From positions 1-33,497 of IMG/VR virus record IMGVR_UViG_3300046171_000074: a stretch of 33,497 nt of DNA; one strand, 5' to 3'. Below are positions 25,402 through 31,780 of the stretch, piece after piece. The notes under the pieces are model-generated. The model did no database searches. It saw only the letters and a program-made list of their open reading frames with translations, and was not told the DNA's origin. The translations under genes and the position numbers were made by a program. Position 1 is the first letter of the stretch. The number at the start of each line of letters is the position of its first letter. The DNA is from a virus.

Positions 25402-25692
25402 TTAACAAGTCTTTTTGTATTCTTTGCTATCCCATCTCATATCATCAGTTATACCAACTTCTTTTCTAGTATCAGACCAGCTTGGTATCTCATCATCACT
25501 GACATATACAGGATCTTCTACGCATCCATCGTCACCACCTCCATTGAATTCAACAGTGAAATATTCAATCTTTTTTTCTTTCATTGTCTCAAAGAAGAAT
25601 GGTAGGTGCTTCTCTCTAAACTCATTAGATTGACGTTCTCTACGTTCTTCCCATGTTTCTTCAGATAACATTGTTGTCATTTCTTGTGTCAT
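25402..25692 (-). CDS. DUF6878-like N-terminal half, probably cut short by one base
   Basis: I take ATG at 25692, which has GAGG six bases upstream, rather than the GTG at 25722. The helical acidic start (LSEETWEERRERQSNEFREKH) leads to YFTVEFNGGGDDGCVEDPVY, the DUF6878-like Gly-Asp-rich turn. The frame stops at 25402. Removing one base from the T-run at 25412-25416 gives EYKRLVKKADALHRFYLDPEN and continues to a stop at 25317, 124 residues in all. The extended reading looks natural, so the present end is suspect. Confidence 0.6.
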   Translation of the reverse strand: MTQEMTTMLSEETWEERRERQSNEFREKHLPFFFETMKEKKIEYFTVEFNGGGDDGCVEDPVYVSDDEIPSWSDTRKEVGITDDMRWDSKEYKKTC

Positions 25693-25711
25693 TGTGTTCC
25701 TCTTTTGGTTT

Positions 25712-25747
25712 GTGCCTATCACATCTCAAACCCTAAGTAATAGGCAC
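25712..25747. repeat. 8-bp inverted repeat in the leader of the DUF6878-like gene
   Basis: GTGCCTAT (25712-25719) and ATAGGCAC (25740-25747) are perfect complements around a 20-base loop, just upstream of the ribosome site. It could be an operator or RNA structure; no T-run follows on either side. Confidence 0.4.
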
Positions 25748-25768
25748 GGTTATATCTAAACGACATGT

Positions 25769-26125
25769 TTAGAATTCTATTTGTATTTGCTGTATGTGAG
25801 AGTTAGCAATTGTATCAATATTATCTAGTATAATCTTTGACCATTCTTCTCTCATTACTTTTTTATGTCCGAAGTAATGTTTGACATGATTCAAAGGTAC
25901 ACTCATGTATGATAATGTTGTTTCATTTGCTGGTATTACTATCTGTATTACATCTGGTAACTGTTCATGTACGATACATCCGCAAGTCTCAATGCCTGTC
26001 ATACTCCAACTAACAGCTCGTATATCTACATAAATATCTGACTGAGGTATAGATTTGACTTGCTCAAGTGTGCATCGCATAGCTATACCTCGCCAGTTTA
26101 CATAGACAATCCTATGTATTTTCAT
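25769..26125 (-). CDS. Unknown protein after DUF2958
   Basis: I use ATG at 26125, which shares its A with the upstream stop (TGATG), giving 118 residues; the frame is open to 26131. The protein has strand-rich sequence with VYVNWRGIAMRC, TGIETCGCIVHEQLPDVIQIVIP and a helical end. There is no membrane segment and no family I can name. Tight coupling to the DUF2958 gene suggests related roles. Confidence 0.6.
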   Translation of the reverse strand: MKIHRIVYVNWRGIAMRCTLEQVKSIPQSDIYVDIRAVSWSMTGIETCGCIVHEQLPDVIQIVIPANETTLSYMSVPLNHVKHYFGHKKVMREEWSKIILDNIDTIANSHIQQIQIEF

Positions 26126-26448
26126 CAGCAACCATCACGTCTCATCTGAATGGTCAAACATTCTTGTAGACTTAGACCAGATGGAAACATCATGTCTCTT
26201 TCAATACCAAGTCCCATACCTACTGGTGTACTAGAAAGTTCATCAAGATCCACGTATCCATACTCAGCTTCTGTGATTACACATAAACCGTAAGCTACGT
26301 TAGTTTTTGGATTTAACTCAGACAGATACCAAGTACCTAATCCTACTGGATTGAATAGTTTAACTACACAATCAAATGATTTAGTTCCATCTTGTTGCTC
26401 ATGATTCTTAATCATCTGAGTGCGTTGTTGTTTCGTTAGTAGTTTCAT
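26125..26448 (-). CDS. DUF2958 protein
   Basis: The protein has 107 residues. LLTKQQRTQMIKN, then FDCVVKLFNPVGLGTWYLSELNP, AYGLCVITEAEYGYVDLDEL and LGIERDMMFPSGLSLQE, match DUF2958 across its whole usual length (about 110). The family occurs in conjugative elements and phages, often beside antirestriction genes; its function is not known. TAGGAG lies before the ATG, inside the end of the 50-residue gene upstream. Confidence 0.8.
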   Translation of the reverse strand: MKLLTKQQRTQMIKNHEQQDGTKSFDCVVKLFNPVGLGTWYLSELNPKTNVAYGLCVITEAEYGYVDLDELSSTPVGMGLGIERDMMFPSGLSLQECLTIQMRRDGC

Positions 26449-26560
26449 TATTATCTCCTAATGTTATGACAGTGAATTCCCATTCACCATCTTTATTGTT
26501 GTAATGCTCTGACTTGTAACCAAGTTGTTCCAGAACTTTTATAGTTTTATCAATAGCCAT
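26408..26560 (-). CDS. Small protein (50 aa) upstream of DUF2958
   Basis: ATG at 26560 has AGGAG at good spacing. The product starts MAIDKTIKVLEQLGYKSEHY, continues NNKDGEWEFTV, and ends in a Thr/Glu/Asp-rich tail. The last 41 bases overlap the DUF2958 start in another frame, which is more than usual here. No family is recognised. The good ribosome site and natural N-terminus support it. Confidence 0.5.
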   Translation of the reverse strand: MAIDKTIKVLEQLGYKSEHYNNKDGEWEFTVITLGDNNETTNETTTHSDD

Positions 26561-26619
26561 ATCTATATCTCCTATTGTTGATGCTCAGGCACCTCTTTAC
26601 TGTAATGCTTGAGCTTATA

Positions 26620-26651
26620 AAAAAAACTAGGGACTCCGAAGAATCCCTAGT
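26620..26651 (-). terminator. Rho-independent terminator with UUCG tetraloop
   Basis: On the minus strand ACTAGGGA (26651-26644) pairs with TCCCTAGT (26633-26626); the stem continues past one mismatch to a C-UUCG-G tetraloop and is followed by a run of T. It ends the 26661-27011 gene and lies before the rest of the leftward unit, so downstream genes need read-through or another promoter. Confidence 0.85.
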
Positions 26652-26660
26652 CTTACAGTA

Positions 26661-27011
26661 TTACTCAGCCATAGCTTGTAATGCTTGTTCTGCATCAGAT
26701 ATGCTCTGTTTTCTAGGATACTTATCCTCTATAAACTTTGAACATAAAGCCATAGCATGATAATCTTCTCTAGCTTCATTGAATTGCATAATGGCATCAT
26801 TTGCAATCTCAACTCTAGAGTCAGATTGAGCAACCTTATTACGATTTACACTCTGGCTAAATAGTCTGCCAATACTTCTAATCAATTGGTCTCTCTTAGA
26901 CGTCTGTGCAAACTTCTTAGTTTTGACATTCAAGATGCCACTGCATGAAGTATTGGCTAAGTTCTCAGCCATTATCAAAAGTTTCTTTGCTTTATTTTCT
27001 ACATTTTTCAT
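26661..27011 (-). CDS. First leftward gene, unknown early protein
   Basis: The protein has 116 residues, basic in the middle and mostly helical (KNVENKAKKLLIMAENLANT, then KKFAQTSKRDQLIRSIGRLF). No family is recognised. AGGAG precedes the ATG. It is the gene closest to the leftward promoter-like element and is followed by a strong terminator, so it can be transcribed alone, at high level and early. That fits a host-takeover or regulatory protein, which is inference. Confidence 0.65.
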   Translation of the reverse strand: MKNVENKAKKLLIMAENLANTSCSGILNVKTKKFAQTSKRDQLIRSIGRLFSQSVNRNKVAQSDSRVEIANDAIMQFNEAREDYHAMALCSKFIEDKYPRKQSISDAEQALQAMAE

Positions 27012-27057
27012 AGTTATCTCCTGTGGACGAAGCCACGATTATTAAACAAAAACAAGA

Positions 27058-27092
27058 GTAATATATATACTCTATGACCGCCCCGAGCATTA
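27058..27092 (-). promoter_or_regulatory. Leftward promoter-like element (early genes)
   Basis: The minus strand reads TAATGCT (27092-27086), 11 bases, then TAGAGTATATATATTAC (27074-27058), ending 46 bases before the first leftward start. The 17-base part is identical to the rightward element; TATATATATT would serve as the -10 region. Confidence 0.6.
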
Positions 27093-27216
27093 ACAAATCA
27101 TCAGAACAGAGAAGCACAGGTATCTATACATTTAGTTTATCTACATTGCATAAAGGATGTACGGAGTAGAATAGTATTGCCACACACAAGAGCAGTCTTT
27201 TGTAATGTGGATAAAC

Positions 27217-27252
27217 TAATGCTACAACAGCGTCTTAGAGTATATATATTAC
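27217..27252 (+). promoter_or_regulatory. Rightward promoter-like element (terminase and late genes)
   Basis: TAATGCT (27217-27223), 12 bases, then TAGAGTATATATATTAC (27236-27252) on the plus strand, an exact copy of the leftward element in the opposite direction. It is followed by a structured leader of about 215 bases before the small terminase gene. Confidence 0.6.
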
Positions 27253-27256
27253 ACCA

Positions 27257-27273
27257 CAGCGACAAAGTCGCTG
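27257..27273. other. 7-bp hairpin in the rightward leader
   Basis: CAGCGAC (27257-27263) and GTCGCTG (27267-27273) pair around AAA, with two further C-G pairs outside one mismatch. No T-run follows, so it is a structural or binding site, not a simple terminator. Confidence 0.55.
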
Positions 27274-27282
27274 GGGTAACAC

Positions 27283-27329
27283 GGTCAAGGGACACGCAAC
27301 AAAGGATTACAACAGTGTGTCACTTGACC
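27283..27329. repeat. 15-base imperfect inverted repeat with GGTCAAG ends
   Basis: GGTCAAGGGACACGC (27283-27297) is complementary to GTGTGTCACTTGACC (27315-27329) at 13 of 15 positions, with a 17-base loop. A related arm, TTGGTTCTTGGTCAA at 27427-27441, is complementary to 27324-27337 apart from one added base. The repeated GGTCAA core suggests protein-binding sites or alternative RNA folds. Confidence 0.55.
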
Positions 27330-27429
27330 AAGACCAATAATCAAATTACTATTTGCTTACCAGTAAACACAAAAAGAGTATTAAGGTTTTGGGGTGCAGA
27401 CCTTTTCTCTTAAAAGGGATGCTGACTTG

Positions 27430-27449
27430 GTTCTTGGTCAATCAAGAAC
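27430..27449. other. Hairpin just before the small terminase start
   Basis: GTTCTTG (27430-27436) pairs with CAAGAAC (27443-27449) around a 6-base loop, 20 bases before the ATG. It competes with pairing to 27324-27337, so the leader may switch between folds. Confidence 0.45.
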
Positions 27450-27468
27450 AGTATGTTATAAAGATTAT

Positions 27469-27849
27469 ATGAAGAAGACCTCAGCATTAGCTGTAGATAT
27501 AAACCCTAAAGCAAAGATACTTGTAGATACTTTAGTATCCACTGGTTGCACTATTAAAGAGGCATCTAAAGTGGCAGGATATAAAGGTAATTCAGCTAGG
27601 GTAAGTGCCTCCAAGATGCTACAGAAACCAGAAGTACAGAAGTACATGATGCAGAGGATTAATCAAACACTAGGATTATCTTCAGCTAAGGCTGTTCATA
27701 AGTTAATGTCTCTGTCCTCAGGGGCTAAGTCAGAGTACGTACAGCTTGAAGCTTCCAAAGACATACTAGATAGGGCAGGATTCAAAGCTCCAGACAAACA
27801 CCAGCACCTGGTAGCAGGAGACTTTAAGGTAACTATAGACTTGGGGTAG
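27469..27849 (+). CDS. Small terminase subunit
   Basis: I take ATG at 27469 (126 residues); the frame is open from 27394 but the extra codons fall in structured leader. Residues CTIKEASKVAGYKGNSARVSA (about 27-47) form the helix-turn-helix of small terminases, followed by KMLQKPEVQKYM and a helical oligomerisation region, ending in TIDLG. It binds the packaging site and hands DNA to the large subunit. A clear ribosome site is missing. It is the first gene of the rightward unit. Confidence 0.75.
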   Translation: MKKTSALAVDINPKAKILVDTLVSTGCTIKEASKVAGYKGNSARVSASKMLQKPEVQKYMMQRINQTLGLSSAKAVHKLMSLSSGAKSEYVQLEASKDILDRAGFKAPDKHQHLVAGDFKVTIDLG

Positions 27850-27983
27850 GAAATTAACAGAGACATTATCTATCAAGGGGGTAGGGTTAAAAAACTCATA
27901 AGCTCATAGACAACAGGTGTTCCCCTCGCATTATTTTCCCTCAAAGTATTTTCATTCCCCAATAAGGTATGGTATAAAAAGGT

Positions 27984-28487
27984 ATGAAAAGCTTAATTAA
28001 AAAACAGGTAGAGTTTTATAAGAACAATCCAGGCAATCTAGCATTGGATGTAGTTTCTTTAGTGCCAGCTGTAAGAGGCATAAGAACAGGATATCAAGTT
28101 TATAAGGCTGCAAAGGCATCTCATGCTATAGGAATGAATAAAGGCTCTAGTATGCTTATGAGAAACTATAAGGATGTTATTGGTCAACTAAAGGTTCATG
28201 CGAAAAAATCTGAATTAGACTTTAAAAAAATTAAAAACCCAACGAAAAATGAAAAAATTGCACAAACTATGTCTCAAAAAAATTATTATAAAGCAATGGT
28301 TCAACATGGCGAAAGAACACAAAAAGAACTTAAAGGACTATCCAGAAAAACAACTAAATTTATTTTGAAAGATCCAACTACAAGAATAGGATATGCCAAT
28401 GTTATTGGTGGTGTAGGTACGTCAGCAGGACTACAAACACTTTTATCTGGAACTGCTACAGACAGATATAGAAACAGAAACAAATAA
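27984..28487 (+). CDS. Unknown basic protein 1 of the terminase block
   Basis: The protein has 167 residues and is Lys-rich, with hydrophobic short stretches (ALDVVSLVPAVRGIRTGYQVYKAAKA near 19-44; GYANVIGGVGTSAGLQTLL near the end). No family is recognised. A 134-base gap precedes it, with a TATAAAA box just upstream that might be a promoter. TAATG overlap links it to the next gene. It may be packaged or may associate with DNA or membrane. Confidence 0.65.
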   Translation: MKSLIKKQVEFYKNNPGNLALDVVSLVPAVRGIRTGYQVYKAAKASHAIGMNKGSSMLMRNYKDVIGQLKVHAKKSELDFKKIKNPTKNEKIAQTMSQKNYYKAMVQHGERTQKELKGLSRKTTKFILKDPTTRIGYANVIGGVGTSAGLQTLLSGTATDRYRNRNK

Positions 28488-28663
28488 TGGCTAAGAAACT
28501 TACCAAAATGGAAAAAAGAGCCAAACAAATACTGGCTAACGAAGAAAAAGAAAAACGAGCTTACCGCAATAAACGAATCAAAGAAGTTATAGAGATCAAA
28601 ATGCAACGAGGACATTCATTAGAACTAGCTAGTGAAATGGCTCGTCAATTGGTAGACGGATAA
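28487..28663 (+). CDS. Small helical basic protein (58 aa)
   Basis: The product is highly charged (KKLTKMEKRAKQILANEEKE, then RNKRIKEVIEIKMQRGHSLELASEMARQL) and looks like one or two long helices. It starts and ends in TAATG overlaps with its neighbours, which is strong evidence of translation. No family is recognised; the charge and place beside terminase genes suggest DNA or packaging association. Confidence 0.65.
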   Translation: MAKKLTKMEKRAKQILANEEKEKRAYRNKRIKEVIEIKMQRGHSLELASEMARQLVDG

Positions 28664-29844
28664 TGGCACTCCCACTTATTCCATTAGCACTGCGCTATGG
28701 TGTAAAAAAATTTGGACCGAAAGCACTCAAAGCCCTCAATATTGGAGCAAACGTTTCATATGGTATTGATACTGCCAAACAGATAAAAGAGGGCAAAACA
28801 GACAATCTAGAGGCATTATCAACGGTATCAGCCCTAAAGGTTAAAGCCCCAATACTTAAATTCTATGACATTGTTACCAGAGATAAGAAGTTTGGTACAT
28901 CAGCTAAAACCAAATCTTATTTGTTAAGAAAGAAAAAGGTTGATGATATCAAAGACCAACGCAATGAATATGCTGTAAGAGCCACAGGTAGAAGTGCTAC
29001 AGGTGGTGTTAGAAACTACAAATCGACTCAAACTCGTAGTCAAATAAGAGATAAACAAGTACAAGTTGCTAAAGTAGATGAAAATACAGGTGAAATATTT
29101 GGCGATCCAACCAAGCTATACAAAGAAAGTCGAGCTAAAACCAAATCAAAATTTTCTAAGAAAAAAGAAAGCATTGGTAAAGACGTTACCAGAAACAGAG
29201 TAGCTACCAAAACAAAAGGCGATACTGCTAGAGAGATTGAGCAGATGCGTAGTACCATTGCTGCAAGATTGGATGACAGAAAAGCTAAAGGAGACATGAA
29301 AGGCACAGTCGTATTAAGTGATAAAGATGGATTAGTTAGAAAAATATACAGCCAAGAAGCTAAGAAACGTGGTATTAGTCTTAGATTTGCTAATGTTCCT
29401 AAAGTAACCAAAGGAGATTTATCTGGACCACCTAGTGCTTTACTAGGTAAAGAATTCAGTACTGTTAAAAAAATAACAGGTGATAAAAAATTTGCTACTG
29501 AAACAGATAAATTAAGAACAATGGGACAACAATCTGCAGTACTTAGATATATTAAAAAAGGTAGAATAGCTAAACAAGATACAGCAATCTTAGGGTTTCA
29601 TGAAAAAAGAAAGTCAGAATTTTTACAGTCTAATGAGGTTTATGATAAAAATAAAAACTTTTTATATACAACAAATACTAGAAAAGTTTTAACCGATAAA
29701 GGTAAATTTAAAGAGGTTAGTGATGAAGTAACCTATACACCTAGAAATATTATTGGATCAACTTACCGAAACTTAAAAAAGAAAGGATATAGTGCTAAAC
29801 TGATAAGAGACGAACTTAGAACTAAGCTTAGTGGAAGACAATGA
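28663..29844 (+). CDS. Large Lys/Arg-rich protein, unknown
   Basis: The protein has 393 residues, very basic throughout. A short hydrophobic N-terminus (MALPLIPLALRYGVKKFGPK) is followed by SAKTKSYLLRKKK, RATGRSATGGVRNYKSTQTRS and many KTKSKFSKKK-type runs. The last third is more ordered (LGFHEKRKSEFLQSN, then TYTPRNIIGSTYRNLKKKG). It is not one of the T7 core proteins I can name. Possible roles are an ejected DNA-binding or packaged protein. Its end overlaps the next gene in ATGA. Confidence 0.65.
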   Translation: MALPLIPLALRYGVKKFGPKALKALNIGANVSYGIDTAKQIKEGKTDNLEALSTVSALKVKAPILKFYDIVTRDKKFGTSAKTKSYLLRKKKVDDIKDQRNEYAVRATGRSATGGVRNYKSTQTRSQIRDKQVQVAKVDENTGEIFGDPTKLYKESRAKTKSKFSKKKESIGKDVTRNRVATKTKGDTAREIEQMRSTIAARLDDRKAKGDMKGTVVLSDKDGLVRKIYSQEAKKRGISLRFANVPKVTKGDLSGPPSALLGKEFSTVKKITGDKKFATETDKLRTMGQQSAVLRYIKKGRIAKQDTAILGFHEKRKSEFLQSNEVYDKNKNFLYTTNTRKVLTDKGKFKEVSDEVTYTPRNIIGSTYRNLKKKGYSAKLIRDELRTKLSGRQ

Positions 29845-30050
29845 GCTATCATTCAATAGAAAAACTACGTAAATACAATCATGGAGCTATGAGTAAGCTT
29901 AGAACGGTTGTTAAGATGACACATATGAAAGACTACCCTAAGTCTGCTTTGACCGATTATGAGGCAGATAAGGTCTTAGAATCACTATCTGAACTAACAT
30001 TGGAGAAGCTGTACAGACTAGCAGTCAACAATAATGTCACTCAACTATAA
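29841..30050 (+). CDS. Small protein before large terminase
   Basis: The protein has 69 residues and starts MSYHSIEKLRKYNHGAMSKL. The second half (YEADKVLESLSELTLEKLYRLAVNN) is helical. The start is in ATGA overlap with the basic protein, and its end overlaps the large-terminase start by 17 bases. No family is recognised. Coupling suggests a packaging-related role. Confidence 0.65.
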   Translation: MSYHSIEKLRKYNHGAMSKLRTVVKMTHMKDYPKSALTDYEADKVLESLSELTLEKLYRLAVNNNVTQL

Positions 30051-31536
30051 GCCAGACGGCGAAGTACTTAAACAATTCATGAAAGATGATACGTTCTTCA
30101 GAGCCATTCGTGGTCCTGTAGGTAGCGGTAAATCGGTTGCTTGTTGTATTGAAATCTTTCGTAGAGCATTGATGCAGGAGCCAGCAGAAGATGGTATTAG
30201 ACATTCCAGATGGGCTGTCATACGTAATACCAACCCTCAATTAAAAACAACTACAATAAAAACTTGGATTGACTGGTTTCCAGAAGAAGAATGGGGCAAG
30301 TTTAATTACAGTGTTCCCTATACACATCGTATAAAAAAGGGTGATATTGACCTAGAAGTTATATTTCTAGCCCTAGATAGACCAGATGATGTTAAGAAAC
30401 TACTATCATTAGAGTTAACAGGAGTATGGATCAATGAAGCTAGAGAGATACCTAAGTCAATTGTTGATGCATGTACTATGCGTGTTGGACGTTATCCTAG
30501 TATGCGTGATGGTGGTCCTACTTGGTATGGTGTGATATGCGATACTAACCCTCCTGATACTGACCATTGGTGGTCAATCCTATCAGGTGAAGCAATGCTT
30601 CCTGATTACATAACCAAGCAAGAAGCTAAGATGCTAGTCAAACCTGACAACTGGATATTTTTTAATCAGCCACCAGCATTGATAGAAGATTACAACAAAG
30701 ACAAGGAACTAGAGGGATATAAAGACAATCCAAAAAAAGAAAATGGTAAGAATTTAACCAAGAATTATTACGAAAGTATTATCAGAGGTAAGTCTAAATC
30801 ATGGATTGATGTCTATGTTTTGAATAAATTAGGACAAATTGAAGACGGTAAACCTGTATATGAGATGTTTAGGAAAGATGTACACGTTGCTAAAGGCGAT
30901 GTAGCTATACTTCCAGATGCACCAATCTATGTAGGAATAGACTTTGGATTAACACCAGCATGTGTATTTGGCATGAAAATACGTAACCGATGGGTAATTA
31001 TTGATGAATTAGTAGCAGAAGATATGGGTATTGTTAGGTTTTCTGATGTCATGAAACAGAAAATGGCAGAGTATTTACCTAGAAACTTTATAGTATTTGG
31101 TGATCCAGCAGGTGACCATAGGGTACAAACCGATGAATCTACCCCATTTCAGATACTTAGAGGGCGCGGAATCAATGCAAGACCAGCTCCAAGTAATGAT
31201 GTAGCCCTAAGATTAGAAAGTGTTAATGCCACTTTATCAAGAATGGTAGATGGAGAATCAGGAATATTGTTAGATCCGAAGTGTATTAACTTGATTAAAG
31301 GGTTTGATGGGGGTTATCATTACAGGAGAATGCAAGTATCTGGAGAAAGGTACGATGAGAAACCAAATAAAAATAGGTTTTCTCATATACACGATGCTTT
31401 GCAATATATGCTTTTAGGAGCAGGTGAGGGTAGAAGTTTGACTATTGGAAATAAAGTTAATAAACCAGTAGTAGCTAAAAAGAATTTTAATGTATTTGAT
31501 TTAAAACCTAAATCAATTTACGACAGGAGAAGATAA
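30034..31536 (+). CDS. terL: Large terminase subunit (packaging ATPase and nuclease)
   Basis: The protein has 500 residues. Walker A is GPVGSGKS (27-34), and Walker B with the catalytic Glu is VWINE (131-135). The RNase-H-like nuclease has D303 in YVGIDFGLTPA, D357 in VFGDPAGD, and a late HDALQYMLLG acidic site. It drives genome packaging through the portal and cuts the DNA. The order small terminase, large terminase, portal is the standard packaging module. Confidence 0.93.
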   Translation: MSLNYKPDGEVLKQFMKDDTFFRAIRGPVGSGKSVACCIEIFRRALMQEPAEDGIRHSRWAVIRNTNPQLKTTTIKTWIDWFPEEEWGKFNYSVPYTHRIKKGDIDLEVIFLALDRPDDVKKLLSLELTGVWINEAREIPKSIVDACTMRVGRYPSMRDGGPTWYGVICDTNPPDTDHWWSILSGEAMLPDYITKQEAKMLVKPDNWIFFNQPPALIEDYNKDKELEGYKDNPKKENGKNLTKNYYESIIRGKSKSWIDVYVLNKLGQIEDGKPVYEMFRKDVHVAKGDVAILPDAPIYVGIDFGLTPACVFGMKIRNRWVIIDELVAEDMGIVRFSDVMKQKMAEYLPRNFIVFGDPAGDHRVQTDESTPFQILRGRGINARPAPSNDVALRLESVNATLSRMVDGESGILLDPKCINLIKGFDGGYHYRRMQVSGERYDEKPNKNRFSHIHDALQYMLLGAGEGRSLTIGNKVNKPVVAKKNFNVFDLKPKSIYDRRR

Positions 31537-31537
31537 T

Positions 31538-31780
31538 ATGTGTCCACCAAGCGGAGGCGGAGGAACACCGCCACCAGATCCAGGCGAAGAAGCTAGAAAA
31601 AAATTAGCTATTAAACGTGAGCAAGATGAAGCTACACGTCTTAAAGAACAAGCTTATGAAGATAGAGTTGCATCTGTTTATGGTAGACGTGGCAGACGTT
31701 CACTTTTAGCAGGTTCTAAAGGCGGTAGAGGATTCGAACTCGATAGAGGTTTGATGAGTAAAGATACACTCGGAGCATAA
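31538..31780 (+). CDS. Small Gly/Pro- and charge-rich protein between terminase and portal
   Basis: The protein has 80 residues: MCPPSGGGGTPPPDPGEEARKK gives a flexible Gly/Pro start, then come a charged helix (REQDEATRLKEQAYEDRVAS) and a Gly/Arg stretch. AGGAG lies upstream at a suitable distance. Small proteins of this composition often lie here in marine podoviruses; function is unknown. It overlaps the portal start in TAATG. Confidence 0.65.
   Translation: MCPPSGGGGTPPPDPGEEARKKLAIKREQDEATRLKEQAYEDRVASVYGRRGRRSLLAGSKGGRGFELDRGLMSKDTLGA

Larger units (their letters stand above)
27012..27468. other. Divergent control region (no gene)
   Basis: This is the only long gap in the genome. It holds two opposed promoter-like elements, a 7-bp hairpin, a long imperfect inverted repeat and a further repeat of the GGTCAA type. 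The frame from 27394 to 27468 upstream of the small-terminase ATG has no ribosome site and is taken as leader. An origin could also lie here; no iterons are evident. Confidence 0.7.

Noticed and set aside
31730-31755. GGATTCGAACTC, like a tRNA T-arm
   Set aside because: It lies in an open frame (GFELDRG) and no acceptor stem or anticodon arm fits around it.
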